From: Lyophyllum atratum
Taxonomy: Eukaryota > Basidiomycota > Agaricomycetes > Agaricales > Lyophyllaceae
Reading direction: 5' to 3'
Length of the DNA: 64,000 bases
Assembly (NCBI GenBank): GCA_014905825.1
Contig: JACGCN010000026.1
Span: forward strand, 248,001 to 312,000
The translations under genes were made by a program, and so were the position numbers. The notes beneath the pieces are model-generated. The model saw only the letters and a list, made by a program, of their open reading frames with translations, made no database searches and had not been told where the DNA came from. How positions within the stretch are numbered: the stretch's first letter is position 1; every line of letters starts with the position of its first letter. Below, one piece after another: positions 43,859 to 54,018 of this stretch.

Positions 43859-46800
43859 TCAGTCCCAACCACGATGGCACGGTTGCGAAGGTCTCTTGGG
43901 ATTCCTTCCCCGGCAGTCGTGTTCTTGACAGTCTTTGCACGGATTGTTGCAAAGCGTAACCTCCTTTCGTCCATTGCATTCCGGTCCTAGTGCACACTTT
44001 CGGCAGCTCCGCTTCTGGCGTGCTTTCTTTGTTGGCCGAACCTCAGTGGATGCATCAGCAGCGCGTTTGAGAGATATTGTGTGGGTTGGATCATATGTTG
44101 ATGGGGATCGTTGTGGGTATGGGAGAGATGCCTGTGTTGAGATTATGTGCGAAGTCGGCGATACACGGGACGGTGGTTGCCATGAGGGTCCTGGCTGCGA
44201 GGAGATATCTGTACCTCCAGGAGGAAGGCCGACGAACCCTTGCTGAACGGAATGCAACTTCAAAGATGTTTCAGCTGCTGGACGTGCCAGTGTTGACCGT
44301 GTTGGGTCCCGTAGTGAACGCTTCAAAGGCAGACGCTCGCTTGCTGTGATGGACATTGTTTGCTTGATATTCACCTGGGCTTCCCAATCTCCGCCATAGT
44401 ACACCTTGAGGTGTTCGGTTAGCTAGAATTCGTAAGGGAGCATGAGCAAGAATTAACGAAGGATTAGATCGAAAAAAAAACTAACCTTATATGATATGTC
44501 GCGTTGCTCATCAGCATGAGCATTCCAAACTTTAACAGCTTCTTCCCAATCTACACCTGATTTCATACTGAACTTCATGTTATTTGACATCAGCTCGCGG
44601 AATAAAGCCCTCTCCTCAGTGTTGTGTATCGGCAGGACTGGCTTCCGTGTACCCTGCATTGATGCGAGAAAGTGATGAGGCTGGTTCGAGTGAATCACAG
44701 TCTGATATTCCGCCATTCCAGACTTGATCCGTACATCCTTTGGTATGGGCAGAACACCAGAAACCTCGTTGGACTGTGTATAGAGATTGCCATTGACCCA
44801 TCCGGTAAGTAAACGGGTGTCGGGGACGATATCCTGAATATATATGGTCATTTCTTGAATTTTGTTTGTAAGCCAGATGCTGTAGTGTCCAGTAAAGCTT
44901 CTTCCTGTGCTGTTGAGTGTACCAACCTGTAAGAAAAATCAATGTGCCGAAAACAGGAATGAAAAGACGCTGCTACGAACAAGGAGATTATGGCGGAGAA
45001 TGAAGTCCAAGAGGCATGATTGAACGTGTCGAATGGAGACACCGGAAGTTGGCAGACGTGACCTTAGGTGGGTATGAACTCCACCCTCAGTCATGTTGGT
45101 GCCCCGTATGCATCGATAAATCGGTAGACCTCCCGCTTTTGCATCAACACCAATTTGATAGTACAGAGCAATTCCTGGGGGGTCTGAAACATGGCCTTTT
45201 CGAACCAGATCAAGGATATTTTTCGAGACACCCCATGCAGCAGCATTGAACAGGGGAAGGCCTGTTTTTGCATCTTTGAGGGGTCCATACGTGCGGAAGA
45301 CACCTTCGACAAGGGGATATAGCTGCTCGGGTGGTGGGATGGTTCGTTTACAATGTCGCCAGAGCCATTTCGCTTTTGTTCGGAGCATATAATCCCAGGT
45401 CTGTGGTGGATTCTGAGCGGCTCCCCATACAATGATGCGCTGCTTATCAGCTTCATCTGGAATGAAAAGCGCATCCCGAAGTGCACTAGAAAAGTCGACA
45501 CGAAGACCATGAGCGACTGAGATGTAGAACATGTTGAATAAGTGAAACGGGTCCTTTGGAACACGAGTACGGATGAGCTTGAACCATTGAAAATTACTCT
45601 GGTCACGAGGAAGAATCCGCTCGCCGAGTTCCTGACTCCCTGGGTCCATACTGAAATGCTCTAGAGGCTGGCGCTCTGCAGAACCACCCAGCGTATCAAG
45701 CATCAAGGCTCCGATCGCAGGTAAAAAGTTCTGCTCATCATTCATGCTGGGAGCGTCGGAGATAGCTATCGGATTGACCTGTATGTCCATGTCAACAATT
45801 GGAGCAGGTTCAATGGCGGGGAGAGCTGCTGGCAGTGGTGGCAGAAGTGTGGTTGTAGTTGTACGGAGGTGACTGCGAAGGCAGACCAGGGAGAATGGAG
45901 CTGGCCCAAGTTCCCGCAATGATTTTTTCTTGTGTGTGGTGATAATAGCTCCAGGAATACAAACTTCATGAACTTCAATAAGACAGCGTGTTGGGGTGAC
46001 ATTGATGTCCGCAAAGCAGGAAACAGCATCCGAGGTGATACCACGTGCGATGACACGAGAATGATCATCATTGAATAAGAGGACGGCAGTCCTGGGAGGT
46101 GCATCAGGGCTAAGTGGCGCAGGAAGTGGTATAACGGAAAGTTCGTTATAGATGCAGATTGAAGCGTAAACATCTGACGCGGCGTAGTGAATGTGGGAGT
46201 CTGAAAGGTTTTCGTCTCCCCAAGAAGCAGAGAGACGTTCGGGGACATTTTTTCCAAGACACTGGTGGAGAACGGAAGCACAGAGATCAGATAGACCCAA
46301 TTTTGCTGTTTTCACAATGAGCCTATCCTTTGCAAACTTCCCAAGGTCAACTCCTCCAAGAAAAGGGGTTGTCGATCCACATGCTTGCTGAAGATATTTC
46401 AAGTCAGCTGTGACGCAGCGGCCGACTTTCAGAATCCTCGGATTGCTGAGGACTTGTTTCAGCGCTTGTGGCAGCTGTTTCCCAGCGAGGATCAGCCCAA
46501 TCTATATAAAGGACGGTGAGAGAAAGCATATGGGTCAGAGTAACGGGAAAGTCACCTGGAGTATGTATATCTTCTTTCCGAGGGCAATTTGAAGGACTGC
46601 AGTCTGTCCGCGGCCCGTCACGTAACCGCGTTCAGAAGTCTCGACATTCCATTCCGAGTCAAGTGCAATAACCACCACACCCGTCTCATCATCGTCATCT
46701 GGTAGCAACTGCAATATCGACCTCATTGTGTCATCAATCTCAGTGGACGTTCGAAGCACAGAGATCTCTACATCACTTGGAATGGTGAACGAGGGAAGGT

Positions 46801-48893
46801 GGGAATACTTCTCGACAGCCAGAACTCCTTCACGGAGAGATGGAAAACATCTTTCAAGAAACTCCTTATCCGCTACGTTATCTGTATAGAACAGAACAGG
46901 CTGATCGTGCCCGTAAAGATCGAGGGATTCTCGCATTCGGTTCAGTGCCAGCTCAAATTGAGAGTGGGCCTTCGTTGCGACAAGGTTACAGATCCGAATT
47001 TCGCCTTTCTCGTTGGTTACAGTCAACAGAGCGGTGAAGACTTGGACCCCATTGACTTTCGCAATATGTTTGGTAATCTACCGAAAAGCAAATTAGAAAT
47101 CTTGTCTTGTCGATAAGAATGATGGCGAACCTTAAAACTATGATCAATTGCACATACATTCCCTGTTAACATGGCCGAGTGCTGATTAAATTCATCGCGA
47201 TGACTCTCGATGAAATGGTCATAAACGTCTCGTAACCATTGCGCGTTAGGGATGAACCCGTGGAAACCATCCTTCGTGAGGTCATCGAACGGGAGAAATG
47301 GCCTGTATATTCGTCCTTGCCATTCTGATAATGTCTTTCGCGAGGCTAGGTGGTGGAGATACTGCAGGTGAATCTCGTCGTGCAGTTGTAGATGCTGGAC
47401 ACGAAGTGCGTTGGAGAATTGTTTTGATCCCATACCATGCTGGAAACAGGATCGCATGAACATGAGAGCATGATTGGATATGCCGCTGTGGTGGGTGAGA
47501 CGGGCCGGAAATTCCACCGCGAGATTGTGCGGTAGTCTTGCAAGGATGCGTGAGTCCCAGCTACGAAAGGTTACTGTGGTCTTCTTGGATGCTGGGTTCA
47601 GGCAAGATGGACAGCGATATCTGTAACCTATGATCCAGATGGTTCTCGTGAGGTCGATGCATCGGCGGGGGCGGGGTATGTGACAATGCCGGTACAGCCG
47701 TGTCGAGCACTTTGGACAAGGAAGTCCCTCTGGGAGTAAAGACTCAGGATCCCAGAGAAACATATCATAATTGTACAAAGCGCTGGGCGAAGGCGCAGCT
47801 GAATCACGGAGAGAAAAGAAGTTCGACTGGCGGGGAAACCAGAAGGTCTGATGATCTCTGTATAACGGTGGCTCCCCATCCTTCCCCCGAGTACCTGACT
47901 CCTTCACTCTCCTGTCAAAGACCTCCTTCAACCATGTCGGAAGAGGTCGACGCGCCCGAGACCGTCGCTGAGCTTCACCCGAGCCTTCCTCTTCCGGATC
48001 CTGCTCATCCTCACTATTCTCGCCACCGTCAATGTCGTCATCTTCATCGTCGCCTATTCCGTCACCCAAGAGACCAACCTCTCCATCAGCTTCGTCGTCG
48101 TCATCTGGCAAGATGATAGAACGCGCGGAATCTTCTTCAGGGATGACTCTTGTCTCTTCTGTATACGTGGGCGACGAAGGAGCCGGGGCAGGACCCGCTG
48201 CTGTAGGGTGCAAGCGTATAGCGGGACCGGGCTTGGCAGCTATAGTTTGGCCTGCATTGGGATCCGGGGAGCTCATGCTGACGGCATCTTCGCGACGAGA
48301 GGACCCCACTCCAAGTGGAGCCATCTTGCCAGGCACGAACTGAAGATTGAATATAAGTACGAAGAGCAACAAGGTATTGTGAATACAACGAACCAAGCCG
48401 CGAATCGAATGGGCGGAGGAATGCGCTGCACGAGTTTGCTTCCGAGGTCGACCGACGGGCCGCTTTGCCTGGGGTGTACTTGTCTCGGCGATATCGGATC
48501 GTCCCAGTGCGGCGAGCTGCTTGGGTCCTGTTCCCCTGGGCCGTCCTCGACCCCTTTTGACCGTGGCAGTGGCAATGTGGCTTTGAGGTCTCTGTAAGAC
48601 CTTTTTCGAACCGCGCGGACGTCCAGGAAGTCGTTTCGTGGGTTCAGGAGGTATCAAGGGTAGCGCAGCTGTGTGTGAATTCACGAGATTGTCGGGACCG
48701 TCATCGTGTTGTGTATGGCTGTCACACATTCAATGAGAATGATGTTACATCGTGATTCATGTAAAGACGCTCGCCTTGTAAGCCCAGAGCCAAAAAACGC
48801 GGTCTCCACGCGGTCAATTTCATCCAGCATTGCGATTGAAACCTCATCGTCGAATTCGTCGAATTCATCATGTGCAGAGTTTGAAGTTGACAT
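43859..48893 (-). CDS. DUF6729 / DDE-like / 3'-5' exonuclease multidomain protein (transposon-type)
   Basis: About 1,550 residues in at least six exons. The N-terminus is acidic (MSTSNSAHDEFDEFDDE). Then come three AT-hook-like motifs (LPGRPRGSKK, RGRGRPRG, RPVGRPRK), an acidic tract, and a DUF6729-like region with paired cysteines (CPKCSTRLYRHC, YRCPSC). A transposase-like core follows, with acidic residues in NVCAIDHSFK (47145) and LFYTDN (46885). Next are three motifs of an RNase D/WRN-type exonuclease: VIALDSEWNVE (46655), VGRCVTADLKYL (46415) and HYAASDVYA (46180). The C-terminus has a nuclear-signal-like KKARQKR and a cysteine cluster (CRKCALGPEC, CNNPCKDCQEHDC). Junctions at IDHSFK/ITKHI, YILQ/IGLIL and RHNLL/VGTLN are in phase. 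No terminal repeats were found. It is probably the gene of a DNA transposon or a domesticated relative. Confidence 0.75.
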
Positions 48894-49495
48894 CTAGTTA
48901 ACGTGCTTTACCAATTGACTGAGCCACGGGGAGTTGCTGATGGGAGGGTCGCAGGGGCGACTACGTTGAGAAAGATTGTAACAGCCGTTCAGCTTGGAAT
49001 AGACCCGCGCGTAAAGCTGTTGGCAGCTGACAAGCGAGACGCGACAGCCGGGTCTGAACTGATTACGCGTGTATGCGTAAAAGTGGTTGATCTTAAGAGA
49101 CAACATATAGCTTACCAGAAATGCGACTAATACCGCACACAAAAGTGAGGCTCTTGCAGAATGATAATGAGGTGAATAAGCTCAGAAAATATGCGGCGGC
49201 GTTGCCTCAGACCAACTTAGACAAGCCGAGGCCCGAGCCGACAGTCACGTGCTCAGGCGGAATTTGAAATCAGTATCAGTATCAGTATCCGCCACTGACA
49301 CCAGCAGCGAGCCGTTTGCATTGCTGTTATTTCTTGGTTCTATTTAAGTCTTTGCTCTCTCTCCGCCTGAGTGCGCGATTCATCGACGTCATCGTGCCCG
49401 GGCCGAGCCATATATAAAGATCAAAAGTCTCACTCATCATCTCCAACTTTCTCTCTCTCCCACTTTCCCATCTACCACAGCGCACTTCTACCACC
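48894..49495. other. Intergenic between large gene and glyoxalase gene
   Basis: Divergent promoter region. A microsatellite-like CAGTATCAGTATCAGTATCC run lies at about 49272-49291. A TATA box for the glyoxalase gene is listed separately. Confidence 0.4.
49411..49418 (+). promoter_or_regulatory. TATA box of the glyoxalase I gene
   Basis: TATATAAA lies 85 bp before the ATG. A CT-rich stretch (CTCTCTCTCC) between them is typical of fungal initiator regions. Confidence 0.5.
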
Positions 49496-50292
49496 ATGCC
49501 ACGCACAGCAGAGACCGCTAGCTTCAAGGTACCTTCCTCTCTCTCCAATACGACTTGGACGGGTGACCTGTACATCTCGACCTCGTCCAGTTTAATCACA
49601 CCATGATCCGGGTGAAGGATCCCAAGGTCTCTCTCGACTTCTATCAAAACGTGAGTTGACCCTGCCACTCTCTTTCAAGTATATCCTTTCTGATCGTGGT
49701 GGCCTCGAATGAGCGTACTTAGATCTTGGGAATGGATCTTCTCTCTGGTTAGCGGATATCTACGCGAATACTCACATCGATGAGATCTGACCGTGGCGCC
49801 CCAGAGAAGAAGTTCGAAACCTTCACGCTCTACTTCCTCGCTTTCAACCTCCACGGGCGCGAGCTCTCCCCTGAAGAGAAGGAGAAATCGCGCTTCGCGC
49901 GCGAAGGTGCGACTCCCCACATGCTCGGATCTCCCTTACCTGCTGATTCTCTTTCTGTCCGGAACAGGCGTCCTGGAACTAACGCACAACCACGGCACGG
50001 AATCGGACCCCAACTTCAAGGGCTACGCCAGCGGGAACGAGGAGCCCGGGAAGGGCTTCGGGCACATTGCGATCACGGTCGATGATGTGGAGAAGGCGTG
50101 TGAGCGCTTTGAGAAGCTTGGGGTTGCGTTTAAGAAGAAGCCGAGTGAGGGGAAGATGAGGCATATTGCGTTTATTTTGGATCCGGATGGGTAAGTGCGA
50201 TTGGGCGGTGCGGGGGCTTGGACTTTTGTTGATTTGACTCGGGTGGGTTTAGGTACTGGATCGAGGTCGTTCCGGGGGTCATGGAGTTGTGA
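49496..50292 (+). CDS. GLO1: Glyoxalase I (lactoylglutathione lyase)
   Basis: Converts the hemithioacetal of methylglyoxal and glutathione to S-lactoylglutathione, a cytosolic detoxification step. Six exons: 49496-49528, 49591-49650, 49723-49747, 49805-49906, 49968-50190 and 50253-50292. The protein is about 160 residues, one glyoxalase domain. It opens [19 protein letters not shown] and continues [42 protein letters not shown] and YWIEVVPG. The metal ligands expected in the family are visible: His of FNH, Glu of LEL, His of GHI and Glu of WIE. The acceptor of exon 4 (CCCCAG) was chosen because it is the one that keeps the frame. Confidence 0.92.
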
Positions 50293-50962
50293 GCGAGGTC
50301 GTTTGTGAAGAATAAGGTGTAAATGTATGTGTTGAGTCGGTGAGGTGTTGTATCTTGTACGGGTCATCTATAAGTCGAATTTTACTGCGAGATGCTTGCA
50401 TAGACCTCAAGCATACGATCGTCGACGCAGTGAGGCCAAGCCACTCAACGGCATGTCCTCCACTGAGGAGAAAATTTGACTCCAAATCGTAGAAGCATTT
50501 GGTGACTCGCAGCTACTTGCGTTCTGGCCTAAAGCCTGATAGGACAACAAACGCTCTGATCCCTGCAGTTTTTGTCTATACTTCAAACATTGGAAGGAAA
50601 TCATGAAGGGAAGAAGTTGTAAGCCAGTAAAAAGATGAAATATACCAGAATTCCCGGAATCTGCTAGTGGTCGGTGAGTGCGTTAATGAGGTTGTACATT
50701 TAATTTCCATGGTAGAAGCGCGAAAGAACCTCCTTCACGACCTGGGGGTGCTTAAGTTGTGAGCGAGGTAGTTTATGAAGAACAAGGTGCAAAGGTATGT
50801 AGTGAGTCCGTGAGGCGTAACCTGTCAACGTAGAGACTATCTATGACGTTTCTTCAATGTTACTGCCGCTGTATGAGTGCCACTTCAATGAATTTGCACA
50901 ACAAATTGAATTTTATCAGCACCAACCTGTCGTGATCGTCATTACTGTAGCATGAGCTGCCA
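50293..50962. other. Intergenic with duplicated gene fragments
   Basis: Convergent 3' flanks of the glyoxalase and membrane protein genes. No gene. The relic of the glyoxalase 3' end is listed separately. Confidence 0.5.
50741..50822 (+). repeat. Duplicated 3' end of the glyoxalase gene
   Basis: Matches 50271-50350 at roughly 80 percent. It includes the last codons and stop (GTTGTGAGCGAGG) and the start of the 3' flank (GTTTATGAAGAACAAGGTGC versus GTTTGTGAAGAATAAGGTGT). Just upstream, GTAGAAGCGCGAAAGAACCT at 50712 resembles 51333-51353 inside the neighbouring membrane protein gene. Confidence 0.75.
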
Positions 50963-52717
50963 CTAGTTATTTCCAGTCAGCATTCGGCGTCCAGACAGAT
51001 TGTTCTTCAGCCGTAATAGGCCAACTTGGGCGGTGTCCTCGGGCGAGAGAATGAATAAATCATCGAGATGCCGATGATCATCCTGGAGGACATCGCTCGA
51101 GTCGATCAGAAGCATCGCTATCTCCGAGTTGATGATCATGGGCTTTTGACACGCGCTCTGAAGGAGCCAGAAAACGATGCCGGACAACGTCAACAGGAGG
51201 TTGGAAGCCAGCCAGGCGTAGACTCGCCAACGTGTAACATCAGCCTGGATGGATGTAATCGCAATGTCGACGCCTGTTGAGAGACTGGGTGGGAACATCA
51301 ATTCCTCTGTGAGGGCGGTCCAACATGCTTGATAGGAGCGCGAAAGGACCTCCGTGATGAAAAAATTGATATCGAGCTCGGAAGGTATCGACATGTTTAC
51401 TGCAAGGATATCTGACGAGAATCTGGGCACCAAATCAAGCGCATCAGAAACCATAGGATCCTCCTGGAACTCCGAAGTGACGACATCGATCCCGGCTTCT
51501 ACTGCGAGCGGGGCAACGATTTGGCAGTTGGTGCATTTCACTACACCTGCGCGGTATGTCACACGTGCAAACAGGAAGCATTCACTCTCTCCGACGGGGA
51601 GAATGCCAACGTGGGGTGGAATTGGTCCATACAACATACTATCCTGGGGACACTTCGAAGGCGAGTCGGCCATCCTAGACCTCGTAAAAAATACTGCAAG
51701 CAACCGAGTTTCGGAAACTTTGTTGAGTTTGGGGAATTGCGAGGTGGGATTCCTGGGACCCCAGTCTGTTATGTTTCCCTGAGTGGGGGATGGAAGCAAC
51801 GCAAACGCGGGGACGCTTGGGTCGTTCGTGAACGGGGAGAAATATGTGCGAGAGTTCAGGAATGCAGTGAGATTCCTTGGGTCAATCTCTGTCGCAGGAT
51901 CTTCTATCCATTGGAGGGACTGTATGGAAAAGGCGGGGAGAGTCACATTCCAGAGGATAGAACTGACCGGAAGACTTTCGGCGCTGGCGATCACCCGCCT
52001 CATCGGGCTTGTCACACTCAGGTTCGTGTTTGCCCCCCATGCCCGGTACGAGAAACGCATCGCGCGTATGTAGATTCTTGCACCGACAGTTTCCTGATAT
52101 ATGCGCAACTGAGTACCTAAAGACGGTTGGTCGGCTCCGACAGAAGCAATGCCACTAAGCTGCTTCTGTCCATGCATTAGCGTGTAAGATGGCTTCCACG
52201 TGATGGAACCGGTGAGAAGAGGCGATGAAAGCTGGGATGGAACAGAGGATAGCAGTATAATCCAGATCGGGAAAAGAGTCGCCACTCTCGCATGTTTGAA
52301 ACGCGCCGGGAGACCCCACGTCAACATCCAACTTGCATTTGACAATGATAAGCCCTCTTTTTCTAAGAGAATGAAGATACAACGTCGGATAGTCGCAGCT
52401 GTCCACGATCCTCCGACGAATCGTATAACCGTTTGCGCGGCAGATATTATTGTCGTAACATCGCTTTGTAGTAAGCGGTAATCTGCGTGGAGGATAGAAC
52501 CATCGGCATCATTGATCACCGGCCGGCGAGAGGTGAGATAGAACATGCGTCCGTCGACGAAGATGAATACGGCGATGGTCAGAAGAACGGAGAGAATAAA
52601 GTGCGCTACCAAGGGCCAGAAGCCTCGAACGTTCCGCTTCATATTCCATTCAATTTCACGACGAGACTTGAAGTCAGTACTGCCATCTAGTCTGTTTAGC
52701 GAAGGATCTGATGCCAT
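50963..52717 (-). CDS. Multi-pass membrane protein of unknown function, ~584 aa
   Basis: Single long minus-strand frame without introns, unusual here. The preferred start is the ATG of MASDPSLNRLDG at 52717. An earlier in-frame ATG at 52786 would add 23 residues. Predicted membrane helices are FWPLVAHFILSVLLTIAVFI near the N-terminus, VATLFPIWIILLSSVPS at about residue 140, and VYAWLASNLLLTLSGIVFWL near the C-terminus. Between them lies a large probably extracellular region with several N-glycosylation sequons (NLS, NVT, NLT, NIT) and a CTNCQ pair. The layout matches a large family of unnamed agaricomycete membrane proteins. Another minus-strand frame at 53061-52783 (MDVQTDMRPLHN) might be an upstream exon. 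Confidence 0.75.
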   Translation of the reverse strand: MASDPSLNRLDGSTDFKSRREIEWNMKRNVRGFWPLVAHFILSVLLTIAVFIFVDGRMFYLTSRRPVINDADGSILHADYRLLQSDVTTIISAAQTVIRFVGGSWTAATIRRCIFILLEKEGLSLSNASWMLTWGLPARFKHARVATLFPIWIILLSSVPSQLSSPLLTGSITWKPSYTLMHGQKQLSGIASVGADQPSLGTQLRIYQETVGARIYIRAMRFSYRAWGANTNLSVTSPMRRVIASAESLPVSSILWNVTLPAFSIQSLQWIEDPATEIDPRNLTAFLNSRTYFSPFTNDPSVPAFALLPSPTQGNITDWGPRNPTSQFPKLNKVSETRLLAVFFTRSRMADSPSKCPQDSMLYGPIPPHVGILPVGESECFLFARVTYRAGVVKCTNCQIVAPLAVEAGIDVVTSEFQEDPMVSDALDLVPRFSSDILAVNMSIPSELDINFFITEVLSRSYQACWTALTEELMFPPSLSTGVDIAITSIQADVTRWRVYAWLASNLLLTLSGIVFWLLQSACQKPMIINSEIAMLLIDSSDVLQDDHRHLDDLFILSPEDTAQVGLLRLKNNLSGRRMLTGNN

Positions 52718-52786
52718 GATGAGGTACTGTATTTCTGCAGTGTAAGTATAAGGACTTGCCCTGGCTTCCGCTGTCTCGACAATCAC

Positions 52787-54018
52787 CGTCGAGGGTCAAG
52801 TGATCTTCTCTTAAGGTACGGCGCAGCAGCAGCGATTCCGTTTCGCCCTTTGCTGTACAGGACAATCAACGTATTGCCGCGCCTGAGGTAGCAAAACTCA
52901 CCCTGGTTGGCAACTGCTGGCGAATGACTGGGATTTGCATCCAAGGACTGCGTTTTCGGGCGTACCTTGATCAATTTCTTCCTTGACTTTTGAATCGTTG
53001 ACACAACCTGATCTTCCGCCGAGGAATTGTGTAATGGCCGCATATCTGTTTGAACGTCCATGTGGGCTATAGGGTGATATCATGATTATTAACTTGATAA
53101 TATCCAAGGTTGGGAATCGCAGCCCTCGAGGAAACGCAACTTACCATGGCTGGGCATCGTGGGGGGAAGTTCAGGATTGCTCTCGTTTCATGAAAGCATT
53201 GACTTTAAAGCGCGCGTCTATTTTGACAAGGTCGTCAATACGACAGCCTCGCGTGACAGTCTATTGAATTGTTGACATCGGATCCGTCTCAGCATAATTC
53301 AGATATCAACACTACTCACATAACTGGGGTTGTCGATCCATCAAGGGTGCATTGATGTGAAAAAATTTGTATGTCGAGGTACAGCCCTCAGATTTCATGC
53401 TGAGATGAAAGGTCTGTCCTTCATAGTGAAGTCTCCATGGTGTATGTGTGCTGGTACTGACTTTAATTGCCCAGCGACTCAGGAAGGCGAAACCTGCCTC
53501 GAAGTCACGAAGGTTGACTCACCAACCTGTGCATCGTGGCAGTTTTACACAACTGCCGTCCACTCAGCACTGCCGATGATGTTCGCGAGTTGTTTTATGG
53601 CGGTTCAGCAGGCGATTGCCGCAGAAGTTACAGTACCTCATGCCACTGCACGAGGTATGTAGCTACCGTAGAAGGTCTAGACCAGTTCAAGGGTCGGAGT
53701 TACTTCGAGATTGAGTCTGGCTGAGATAAGATCAAGATAATGGTATTTGATCAGAGCCGAAGCCCGGCCCGCAAAATCCTAGGTCCTGCTGAAGTCCCGA
53801 TATCAGTATCGTAGAGTATGGTACGTGTACTTGGCTATAGCGAGCAACAGGTAGCGGAGACATTGCTCCTGGCTTCGAGCAGAGGAGCTCGACAGTTCGT
53901 AGTAAGTAGATACGAAGCATCTGGGAAGAGAGATGCTGGTAAAACATGCAAAAGCGTACGGGAGACGCAGAATGTCGCAAGAATACATTCAAGTCTATAC
54001 ATCCAGTCGACCAGATCG
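52787..54018. other. Intergenic, no firm gene
   Basis: A plus-strand stretch at 53430-53720 contains several cysteines in two overlapping frames (DFNCPATQEGETCLEV; HNCRPLSTADD, GDCRRSY). It could be a decayed small cysteine-rich gene, but no start, signal peptide or splice pattern supports it. Confidence 0.3.

Noticed and set aside
47628..48597. Several 80-140 codon frames inside the exonuclease-transposase gene
   Set aside because: Overlap a 568-codon frame with recognisable AT-hooks and zinc-ribbon-like motifs.
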